From: PHAA01 sp964584415
Lineage (GTDB): Bacteria > Bacillota > Syntrophomonadia > Syntrophomonadales > Syntrophomonadaceae
Length of the DNA: 12,379 bases
Direction: 5' to 3'
Assembly (NCBI GenBank): GCA_964584415.1
Contig: CAZOZX010000060.1
Span: 1-12,379 of the forward strand
Below the pieces are notes generated by a model. That model had not been told where the DNA came from and made no database searches. It was given only the letters and a program-made list of their open reading frames with translations. The position numbers were made by a program, and so were the translations under genes. The number at the start of each line of letters is the position of its first letter. The stretch's first letter is position 1. Of the stretch, positions 5,742 to 12,379 are shown piece after piece.

Positions 5742-5990
5742 ATGTTTAAAGCCAATGTTTATGTCACCCTAAAAGAGGGAGTATTGGATCCCCAGGGGGA
5801 AGCAGTCAGAAAATCTCTGCACATTCTGAATTACCAGGATGTCCAAGCGGTCAGGATTGGCAAATTCGTAGAAGTATGGCTGGATGCACCTGATAAGGAA
5901 ACAGCCCAAAAGCAAACCGAGGAAATGAGCGATAAGCTGCTGGCCAACCCGATTATTGAGGATTTCCGGATAGAGATGACGGAGGTATAG
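5742..5990 (+). CDS. purS: FGAM synthase subunit PurS
   Basis: An 82-aa small subunit of the three-part formylglycinamidine ribonucleotide synthase found in Firmicutes and archaea. PurS bridges the glutaminase PurQ and the synthetase PurL and helps pass ammonia between them. The family N-terminus (F-K-A-N-V-Y-V-T-L-K-E-G-V-L-D-P-Q-G) and the IGKFVEVWLD segment (about 40-49) are clear, and the length is typical. AGGGGG precedes ATG 5742. Its 3' end carries the GGAGG ribosome binding site (5981-5985) for purQ, which begins 2 bases after the purS stop. Confidence 0.95.
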   Translation: MFKANVYVTLKEGVLDPQGEAVRKSLHILNYQDVQAVRIGKFVEVWLDAPDKETAQKQTEEMSDKLLANPIIEDFRIEMTEV

Positions 5991-5992
5991 AC

Positions 5993-6694
5993 ATGAAGTT
6001 TGGGGTAATCGTATTCCCGGGATCCAACTGTGATGCTGATTGTTACAATGTAGTAAGGGACGTATTGGACCAGGAGGCTGAATATATCTGGCACAAGGAG
6101 ACCAGCATCAAGGATTGTGATGCTCTTATCCTGCCGGGCGGGTTTTCTTATGGCGATTATCTGCGCACCGGGGCCATCGCCAGGTTCTCACCAATAATGC
6201 CGACGGTAATAGATTTTGCCAATCGGGGTGGCTTAGTTATCGGCATTTGCAATGGATTTCAAATACTGTTGGAGGCGGGATTGCTTCCTGGAGCCATGCT
6301 GCGCAACCGCAGCCTAAAATTTATCTGTGATAGTGTAAATCTGAAGGTACAGCGTACTGATACCGCTTTTACCAACCAGCTGCTGCCCGGAGAAATAATC
6401 ACGGTGCCCATAGCCCATGGCGAGGGCAATTATTTTTGTGATGAACAGACCTTAGCAGAACTGAAGAGTAAGAATCGTATCCTGTTCAGTTATTGCGACC
6501 AGGCGGGTCAAGAGAGTCAAGCCGGCAATCCCAATGGTTCAGTAGCTAATATAGCCGGGATTATGAATGAAGGCGGCAATGTAATGGGAATGATGCCCCA
6601 TCCGGAAAGATGCTCGGAGGATATTTTAGGCGGAACGGATGGGTATAAAATATTTGCTTCCATGCTGCAGGCCTTTCAGGAGGGGAATCGCTGA
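5993..6694 (+). CDS. purQ: FGAM synthase subunit PurQ, glutamine amidotransferase
   Basis: A 233-aa class I glutamine amidotransferase that releases ammonia from glutamine for PurL. The nucleophile is Cys86 in GICNGFQ (84-90), and the catalytic His203 and Glu205 lie in PHPER (202-206). The N-terminus KFGVIVFPGSNCD is the family hallmark, and the oxyanion-side loop GGFSYGDYLR is present. Its stop overlaps the purL start (TGATG), which fits the need for matched subunit amounts in the PurSQL complex. Confidence 0.97.
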   Translation: MKFGVIVFPGSNCDADCYNVVRDVLDQEAEYIWHKETSIKDCDALILPGGFSYGDYLRTGAIARFSPIMPTVIDFANRGGLVIGICNGFQILLEAGLLPGAMLRNRSLKFICDSVNLKVQRTDTAFTNQLLPGEIITVPIAHGEGNYFCDEQTLAELKSKNRILFSYCDQAGQESQAGNPNGSVANIAGIMNEGGNVMGMMPHPERCSEDILGGTDGYKIFASMLQAFQEGNR

Positions 6695-8892
6695 TGAGTG
6701 AAATGACTTACAGGGAAATGGGTCTTACCGACGAGGAATACCAACAGATCCTTGCTATCATGGGACGGGAACCAAACTATTTGGAAACCGGTATGTTTTC
6801 GGTTATGTGGTCGGAGCACTGCGGCTATAAAAATTCCCGGCCTTTATTAAAAACATTTCCTACCGAGGGACCCCAGGTTATCCAGGGACCGGGAGAAAAT
6901 GCCGGTGTCGTAGATATAGGCGATGGCCAGGCTCTGGTCTTTAAAATTGAAAGTCACAACCACCCTTCGGCAATTGAACCCTACCAGGGCGCGGCAACCG
7001 GAGTTGGTGGTATCGTTCGGGACATTTTCACCATGGGAGCCCGCCCCATTGCGAGTTTAAATTCGCTGCGATTTGGGCAGCTGGATGATGCCCGGGTAAG
7101 GGAACTGCTGTCCGGGGTGGTAGCCGGAATAGGTGATTATGGCAACTGCCTGGGTATTCCTACCGTCGGTGGAGAAGTATATTTCAATCCCGCTTACCAG
7201 GGTAATCCCCTGGTTAACGCGATGTGCGTGGGATTGGTAAACCAGGACGAGATAGCTCTGGCGGTGGCCAATGAGGTTGGGGCCAGCATTATGATCGTTG
7301 GAGCCAAAACAGGCCGCGACGGTATCCACGGGGCAACTTTTGCCTCTGAGGAACTTTCTGAAAAGTCTGCATCTAAACGGCCGTCAGTTCAGGTTGGTGA
7401 TCCCTTTATGGAGAAGTTGCTGATCGAAGCTTGCCTGGAGCTGATCAAGAATAACCTGGTAGCAGGTATGCAGGATCTGGGGGCGGCCGGTCTGACCAGT
7501 TCAATTGCGGAAACCGCCTGTAAAAAGGGCCTGGGTGTCGAGGTTGATGTATTGAAGGTACCGCGCCGCGAAACGGGCATGATTCCTTATGAAGTCATGC
7601 TGTCGGAATCCCAGGAGCGAATGCTTATCATACCTAGACCTGGCGCTGAGACCAGGATAGAAGAAATCTTTGACAAATGGGGACTGGACGCTGTTACGAT
7701 CGGCACGGTCACCGGTGACGGTATCTTCAGGGTAAAAGAAGGCGATGAAGTAGCCGGTGAGGTCCCGGTTATGGCTCTGACCGAAGGATGTCCGGTTTAT
7801 GTCCGTACAGCAGAGGAACCGGGATACTATAAAGAGTGCCGTTCTTTTGATCTGGCCAGCCTGCCGGTTGTGCCTCCTCAGATTGCGCTGCAGGAGCTGT
7901 TGGCATCGCCCAACATTGCCAGTAAGAAATGGATTTACCGCCAGTATGATCATCAGGTTATGACCAATACGGCGGTTTTGCCTGGTCAAGGCGACGCGGC
8001 GGTATTAAGGGTGAGGGGAACCCGCAAGGGTATTGCCCTGGTAACCGATTGTAATAGCCGGATGGTTTATCTTGATCCCTATCAGGGCGGAATAATGGCG
8101 GTATGTGAAGCAGCCCGCAACCTCGCTTGTGTAGGTGCCAAGCCGCTGGCTTTAACCAATTGTCTTAATTTCGGTAATCCTGAAAAACCAAACATCTACT
8201 GGCAAATGCAAAATGCCATTGCCGGTATGAGTGAAGCCGCCAAAGCCCTGGATACTCCGGTTGTAAGCGGCAATGTCAGTCTCTATAATGAAACCGCGCA
8301 GGGAGCCATATACCCAACCCCGGTTGTTGGAATGGTCGGGGTATTATCCGATGTTGAAAAGCGCTGCGATATGGCTTTTAAGGAACCGGGTGATTTAATT
8401 GTCCTGCTGGGCAAGTACCGGGATGAGTTAGGCGGATCGGAATATCTGAGCGTCTGCCATGGGATGGAGACCGGAGCTGTGCCAGCCGTAGACCTGGAGG
8501 CGGAGAAATCTTTGCTGCAATTGATCCAGGCACTCATTCATGATAACCTCCTGCAATCCTGCCATGACGTTTCTGAAGGAGGATTAGCAGTTACCCTGGC
8601 GGAATCTGCCATCAAAGGCAATATGGGCTGCCGGGTCAAGATTAACAGCGAAGACACCCGGGTGGATGGGGTGTTATTCTCCGAGGCGCCCGGCCGGGTG
8701 GTGGCCAGCATTAAACGCACCGATTTGGATAACGTGGTGCAAATAGTGGTGGAGAAACAAGTGGAGATGAGGATTATCGGTAAAGTCGGGGGAGACAAAA
8801 TTATTATTGAAGATGGCACTGAGGTAGTTAGAATGACAGTGCCGGATGCCGCCCGCAGATGGGGGGAGGCCATCGAATGTTTTATGAAATAG
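6694..8892 (+). CDS. purL: FGAM synthase subunit PurL (short form)
   Basis: A 732-aa ATP-dependent synthetase subunit converting FGAR to FGAM with ammonia from PurQ (step 4 of the pathway). It is the short form that requires PurS and PurQ, not the 1,300-aa single-chain enzyme of enterobacteria. SEHCGYKNSR (40-49) contains the conserved His42, ESHNHPS (86-92) precedes the glycine-rich YQGAATGVGG nucleotide-binding stretch, and a second AIRS-type half carries DPYQGG and SGNVSLYNET. The start codon overlaps the purQ stop by one base, with AGGAGGGG upstream. Its last 16 bases overlap purF. Confidence 0.97.
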   Translation: MSEMTYREMGLTDEEYQQILAIMGREPNYLETGMFSVMWSEHCGYKNSRPLLKTFPTEGPQVIQGPGENAGVVDIGDGQALVFKIESHNHPSAIEPYQGAATGVGGIVRDIFTMGARPIASLNSLRFGQLDDARVRELLSGVVAGIGDYGNCLGIPTVGGEVYFNPAYQGNPLVNAMCVGLVNQDEIALAVANEVGASIMIVGAKTGRDGIHGATFASEELSEKSASKRPSVQVGDPFMEKLLIEACLELIKNNLVAGMQDLGAAGLTSSIAETACKKGLGVEVDVLKVPRRETGMIPYEVMLSESQERMLIIPRPGAETRIEEIFDKWGLDAVTIGTVTGDGIFRVKEGDEVAGEVPVMALTEGCPVYVRTAEEPGYYKECRSFDLASLPVVPPQIALQELLASPNIASKKWIYRQYDHQVMTNTAVLPGQGDAAVLRVRGTRKGIALVTDCNSRMVYLDPYQGGIMAVCEAARNLACVGAKPLALTNCLNFGNPEKPNIYWQMQNAIAGMSEAAKALDTPVVSGNVSLYNETAQGAIYPTPVVGMVGVLSDVEKRCDMAFKEPGDLIVLLGKYRDELGGSEYLSVCHGMETGAVPAVDLEAEKSLLQLIQALIHDNLLQSCHDVSEGGLAVTLAESAIKGNMGCRVKINSEDTRVDGVLFSEAPGRVVASIKRTDLDNVVQIVVEKQVEMRIIGKVGGDKIIIEDGTEVVRMTVPDAARRWGEAIECFMK
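8864..8869 (+). promoter_or_regulatory. Ribosome binding site for purF, inside the end of purL
   Basis: GGGAGG (within the G-run beginning at 8861) lies 7 bases before ATG 8877. An in-frame ATG at 8859 lies just before this run and lacks an obvious site, so 8877 is chosen. Confidence 0.75.
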
Positions 8893-10277
8893 AAGAAGAT
8901 AAATTCCACGATGAATGCGGTGTATTCGGAATTTATATGAACAATCCAGCCACCGCAACGGAAGCCGCCCGTACCACTTTTTACGGTCTCTATGCCTTGC
9001 AGCACCGGGGCCAGGAGAGCTGCGGGATAGCCGTAACCAACGGGGAAAACATTAATTTGCACCGGGGTATGGGTCTGGTTTCAGATGTAATTAGGCCCCA
9101 TAATATTGAGAGCTTGAGCGGCAATATTGCTATTGGCCATGTTCGCTATTCGACCACCGGGGGCAGCGCGCTTATGAACGCCCAACCACTGGTTTTTCAC
9201 TACCTCAAGGGTATGGTAGCCCTGGCTCATAACGGCAACCTTACTAACACAGTTGAGCTCAAGAAGAGATTGGAGACCTACGGATCGGTATTCCAGACTA
9301 CCACTGACACCGAGGTGATTGCCAACCTGATGGCCCGCTATTCCCAGGACACGATGGAGGACGCCCTGGCCAAATCTATGATTGATGCCAAAGGGGCGTA
9401 TGCCCTGATTATCATGACTGAAAAGCAGATGATTGGCCTGCGCGATGGGATGGGGATTCGTCCCTTGTGCATAGGCCGCTTAGGCGGAGACTATGTGCTG
9501 GCTTCCGAATCGGCCGCCCTGGACACAGTAGGAGCCGATTTTTTGAGGGATGTCAATCCTGGTGAGATGGTAGTCATTGATCAAAACGGGCTGCGTTCCC
9601 TACAATTATTGAAATCGCCCCGCAAAGCCCACTGTATCTTTGAATACATTTATTTTGCCCGTCCTGATAGTACCATCGATGGACTAAATGTCAACCGGAT
9701 GCGCCGTGAATTGGGCCGGCAATTGGCCCGTGAAAATAAGTTGGAGGCGGATTTGGTGATTGCGGTACCGGAATCGGGCACCGCCGCCGCTCTAGGCTAC
9801 GCGCAGGAATCAGGCCTGCCTTTTGAACAGGGTTTGATCAGGAATCGCTATGTGGGGCGAACCTTCATTCAGCCTACCCAGCAGATGCGGGAACTGGGGG
9901 TAAGGTTAAAACTTAACGCAATCCCCGAGGTGGTTGCCGGTAAGCGGGTGATTATGATAGACGACTCGATCGTTCGGGGTACCACCAGTAAACAGATCGT
10001 GCAGATGGTACGTAAGGCCGGGGCCAAAGAGGTCCACTTCATGGTTACCTCGCCGCCGACAAAATTCCCCTGCTACTACGGTATTGATACTTCGCGGCGT
10101 GAAGAACTTATCGCCAGTTCTATGGATGTGGCCCAGATAACCGAGTATATAGATGCGGATAGCCTTCACTATATCAGCATGGAAGGGATGTATGCGGCGA
10201 TGAAAACCGATGTCGGTATATATTGTGCCGCTTGTTTCAGTGGTGATTACCCGGCCGGGATCGAGGCAATACTCTAG
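8877..10277 (+). CDS. purF: Amidophosphoribosyltransferase (glutamine PRPP amidotransferase)
   Basis: Commits PRPP to purine synthesis by forming 5-phosphoribosylamine from PRPP and glutamine. It has 466 aa with an N-terminal Ntn-type glutaminase and a C-terminal phosphoribosyltransferase domain. Cys14 in ECGVFGI should become the N-terminal nucleophile after removal of a 13-residue propeptide, as in B. subtilis (11 residues there). The PRPP loop VIMIDDSIVRGTT spans 358-370. Cysteines 253, 399, 450 and 453 match the pattern of the four [4Fe-4S] ligands of the B. subtilis enzyme, so oxygen sensitivity is likely. The start overlaps the end of purL by 16 bases. PRPP, its substrate, is also the likely ligand of the operon's riboswitch. 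ATG 8859 would add 6 residues and is less likely. Confidence 0.97.
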   Translation: MFYEIEEDKFHDECGVFGIYMNNPATATEAARTTFYGLYALQHRGQESCGIAVTNGENINLHRGMGLVSDVIRPHNIESLSGNIAIGHVRYSTTGGSALMNAQPLVFHYLKGMVALAHNGNLTNTVELKKRLETYGSVFQTTTDTEVIANLMARYSQDTMEDALAKSMIDAKGAYALIIMTEKQMIGLRDGMGIRPLCIGRLGGDYVLASESAALDTVGADFLRDVNPGEMVVIDQNGLRSLQLLKSPRKAHCIFEYIYFARPDSTIDGLNVNRMRRELGRQLARENKLEADLVIAVPESGTAAALGYAQESGLPFEQGLIRNRYVGRTFIQPTQQMRELGVRLKLNAIPEVVAGKRVIMIDDSIVRGTTSKQIVQMVRKAGAKEVHFMVTSPPTKFPCYYGIDTSRREELIASSMDVAQITEYIDADSLHYISMEGMYAAMKTDVGIYCAACFSGDYPAGIEAIL

Positions 10278-10292
10278 GGAGGAGAACTGGGG

Positions 10293-11327
10293 ATGGAAGA
10301 GAAGGGACTGACTTATAAGCGAGCCGGAGTCGATATAGATGCGGCCAACCAATCAGTCGAGATGATCAAAAAATGGGTGGATCGCACCAAAAGACCGGAA
10401 GTGCTCGAAGGCATAGGAGCATTTGGCGGCTTTTTCGCTTTAAACAATAAAAAATACCGGGAACCGGTATTGGTTTCGGGTACCGATGGAGTCGGCACCA
10501 AACTGCGGGTAGCCCAGATGTGTGGTGTTTATGATACAGTTGGGATCGACCTGGTGGCCATGTGTGTGAATGATATCCTGGCTCATGGAGCTGAACCGCT
10601 CTTTTTCCTGGATTACCTGGCGGTGGGCAAATTGGAACCAGTCATGATTGAGGAACTGGTCAAAGGTGTCAGTGAGGGTTGCCTGCAAGCCAGATGTGCC
10701 CTCATCGGTGGAGAAACTGCAGAGATGCCGGGATTCTATAACGTTGATGAATTTGACATGGCCGGTTTTGCGGTTGGGGTAGTAGAGCGATCCAAGTTGA
10801 TCAATGGCTCCGGTATTCTGCACGGCGATGTATTAGTAGGATTAAGATCATCAGGGATTCACTCCAACGGTTATTCCCTGGCGCGAAAAGTATTGCTGGA
10901 AAAAGCCGGTCTCAAAATGGAGTACCAGTTAGATGACCTGGGGCAGACGATAGGCGAGGCATTGCTGACCCCCACCCGTATCTATGTTCCTACCATACTT
11001 GACCTGTTGGAGGATTTCGAGATTAAAGGAATGGCACATATCACTGGAGGAGGGCTGGTTGAAAATCTGCAAAGAATAATGCCCACTGGCCTAAGACCAG
11101 ATATAAACATGGAGGCCTTGGAGCCCCAGGCCATATTTAAATTAATTGCCCGGGTGGGTTCGGTATCACCTGAGGAAATGCTGCGCACTTTCAATATGGG
11201 AATTGGTTTTGTGTTAGTGATAAATCCGGACAAAGTCAAAGAATTATTTATACGCCTGCGAATGTTAGGTGAGGATCCTTTAGTTATAGGTCAGGTGGGT
11301 TTTGATGACCGGTGGCTTCATAAATGA
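10293..11327 (+). CDS. purM: Phosphoribosylformylglycinamidine cyclo-ligase (AIR synthetase)
   Basis: A 344-aa dimeric enzyme that closes FGAM to AIR using ATP (step 5). Motifs are YKRAGVDI (8-15), the nucleotide-binding SGTDGVGTK (62-70), then GAEPLFFLDYLAVGKL, the IGGETAEMPGFY loop, GLRSSGIHSNGYSLAR, and the C-terminal AHITGGGLVENLQR. Length is typical. The start is preceded by GGGAGGAG, 15 bases after the purF stop. It ends in ATGA, sharing 4 bases with purN. Confidence 0.97.
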   Translation: MEEKGLTYKRAGVDIDAANQSVEMIKKWVDRTKRPEVLEGIGAFGGFFALNNKKYREPVLVSGTDGVGTKLRVAQMCGVYDTVGIDLVAMCVNDILAHGAEPLFFLDYLAVGKLEPVMIEELVKGVSEGCLQARCALIGGETAEMPGFYNVDEFDMAGFAVGVVERSKLINGSGILHGDVLVGLRSSGIHSNGYSLARKVLLEKAGLKMEYQLDDLGQTIGEALLTPTRIYVPTILDLLEDFEIKGMAHITGGGLVENLQRIMPTGLRPDINMEALEPQAIFKLIARVGSVSPEEMLRTFNMGIGFVLVINPDKVKELFIRLRMLGEDPLVIGQVGFDDRWLHK

Positions 11328-11950
11328 GACAGGTAATAGAGCCTAAACGGCTCAGACTGGCGGTATTGGCTTCAGGGAGAGGCAGCAATTTCCTGGCTAT
11401 TCAGGCAGCTATTCAAAAAGGGCTGCTAAACGCCGAAATATGTTTGCTTATTAGTGACCAGGAAGGCGCACCGGCATTGACCAAAGCTCGTGAGATGGGC
11501 ATAGACGCAATGTTTATCAATCCGAAATCTTTTGATAACCGTGATAATTATGAGGAGGTAATGGTCGGGCATTTGCAGGCCAGCAGTGTTGATTTCCTGG
11601 TTCTGGCCGGATATATGCGTTTGGTGGGGCGGGTCATTTTATCTGCCTATAAGGACCGGGTTCTGAACATTCATCCAGCTTTGCTGCCTTCTTTCACCGG
11701 TTTACATGCCCAAAAACAGGCAGTTGACTATGGGGTGAAGTATAGCGGTTGCACAGTTCACTTCGTGGATAAAGGGATGGATACCGGACCTATAATCAAA
11801 CAAGCGGTAGTAGCGGTCGAGGACAATGATTCGGAAGACAGCCTGGCTGAACGCATACTGGTCCAGGAACACATACTCTACTGGCAGGTTTTGCAATTAC
11901 TGGCGGAAGGCCGGGTTTACATAGATGGCAGAAGGGTATACATATATTAG
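11324..11950 (+). CDS. purN: Phosphoribosylglycinamide formyltransferase, 10-formyl-THF dependent
   Basis: A 208-aa GAR transformylase, step 3 of the pathway. N-terminal LAVLASGRGSN (12-22) binds the phosphate. The catalytic triad appears as N115 and H117 in NIHPALLPSF and D153 in DKGMDTGP, with the same spacing (38 and 36 residues) as N106/H108/D144 of the E. coli enzyme as I recall it. It is the folate-dependent type, not formate-dependent PurT. The start overlaps the purM stop as ATGA, suggesting translational coupling. About nine residues precede the usual N-terminus. Confidence 0.96.
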   Translation: MRQVIEPKRLRLAVLASGRGSNFLAIQAAIQKGLLNAEICLLISDQEGAPALTKAREMGIDAMFINPKSFDNRDNYEEVMVGHLQASSVDFLVLAGYMRLVGRVILSAYKDRVLNIHPALLPSFTGLHAQKQAVDYGVKYSGCTVHFVDKGMDTGPIIKQAVVAVEDNDSEDSLAERILVQEHILYWQVLQLLAEGRVYIDGRRVYIY

Positions 11951-11962
11951 GAGGTTGAGAGA

Positions 11963-12379
11963 ATGAAAAGAGCGCTAATCAGCGTATCCAACAAGGACGG
12001 GGTAGTTGAATTTGCCAGGGGTTTGGAATTGTTGGGCTACGACATAATATCCACCGGAGGTACCCATCGCACTCTTCAGGAAGCGGGTATAAAGGTACGG
12101 CAGGTGGCTGACATAACCGGGTTCCCGGAGATACTGGATGGCCGGGTAAAGACCCTGCATCCCAAAGTGCATGGAGGCATTCTGGCGCGTCGTATTCCCG
12201 AACATTTGCAGCAAATAGCAGCTAACCAAATTGAACCTATTGATATTGTGGCAGTGAATCTATATCCTTTCCGGGAGACCGTAGCCAATCCCGATGTGGC
12301 CCTGGAAGAAGCAATTGAAAACATCGATATCGGCGGTCCTACTATGGTAAGGTCGGCAGCCAAGAATTATCAGGATGTA
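11963..12379 (+). CDS. purH: Bifunctional AICAR transformylase / IMP cyclohydrolase, N-terminal part
   Basis: The first 139 codons of a protein usually about 510 aa long; it runs off the right edge with the frame open. Full PurH carries out the last two steps to IMP: formylation of AICAR, then cyclisation. Only the N-terminal IMP cyclohydrolase (MGS-like) domain is present: RALISVSNKDG (3-13), the phosphate-binding STGGT (30-34), GRVKTLHPKVHGGIL (60-74), and NLYPF and IDIGGP further on. AGGAGG (11949-11954) precedes ATG 11963, 12 bases after the purN stop. purD would be the expected next gene in this order, but it is outside the window. Confidence 0.96.
   Translation, partial: MKRALISVSNKDGVVEFARGLELLGYDIISTGGTHRTLQEAGIKVRQVADITGFPEILDGRVKTLHPKVHGGILARRIPEHLQQIAANQIEPIDIVAVNLYPFRETVANPDVALEEAIENIDIGGPTMVRSAAKNYQDV

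Noticed and set aside
7501..7989. 162-codon antisense frame within purL
   Set aside because: It lies wholly inside a well-supported gene on the other strand, with no ribosome binding site or recognisable domain.
8538..9062. 174-codon antisense frame across the purL/purF junction
   Set aside because: It overlaps two certain genes; low-complexity Ser/Thr-rich translation indicates a shadow.
9906..10352. 148-codon antisense frame across the purF/purM junction
   Set aside because: It overlaps certain genes and has no motif, start signal or context to support it.

Overview
The window looks like chromosomal DNA of a Gram-positive, probably anaerobic, Clostridia-type Firmicute. The evidence is strong AGGAGG-type ribosome binding sites, a Bacillus/Clostridia-ordered purine operon with separate PurS, PurQ and short PurL, a PurF with a propeptide cysteine and four Fe-S-type cysteines, and two riboswitch classes common in these bacteria. 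A Syntrophomonas/Thermoanaerobacter-like relative is a guess. No tRNA, rRNA, insertion sequence, CRISPR array or origin was seen.

Left region (1-2785): the window opens inside what reads as the 3' half of a cyclic-di-GMP-I (GEMM-I) riboswitch, followed by a clean intrinsic terminator (69-95). Three closely spaced same-strand genes follow. The first encodes a 167-aa coiled-coil protein. The second encodes a 514-aa protein made of a coiled coil, a long disordered acidic/polar linker and a C-terminal domain resembling 6-pyruvoyl-tetrahydropterin synthase / QueD (PTPS). The third encodes a 164-aa stand-alone paralogue of that PTPS-like domain. Both PTPS-like domains keep three histidines that could bind metal, but lack the usual catalytic Cys/His arrangement. 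I recognise no named system. A c-di-GMP-controlled module of coiled-coil plus PTPS-like proteins is the most novel content here.

Middle (2786-3155): an intergenic control region. It holds a 10-bp-stem hairpin (probable terminator of the upstream genes) and a near-consensus sigma-A promoter (TTGACA, 17 bp, TAATAT). A ykkC-type aptamer best read as a PRPP riboswitch (subtype 2b) comes next, and then a terminator hairpin whose 5' arm is also part of the aptamer. PRPP is the substrate of PurF, so this is a substrate-sensing switch for the operon behind it.

Right region (3156-12379): purE-purB-purC-purS-purQ-purL-purF-purM-purN-purH, all on the + strand and tightly packed, with several overlapping stop/start codons. 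purH runs off the right edge. Together with a purD outside the window (not seen) they convert PRPP to IMP, and PurB also serves AMP synthesis. The order matches the B. subtilis operon except that purK is absent between purE and purB.
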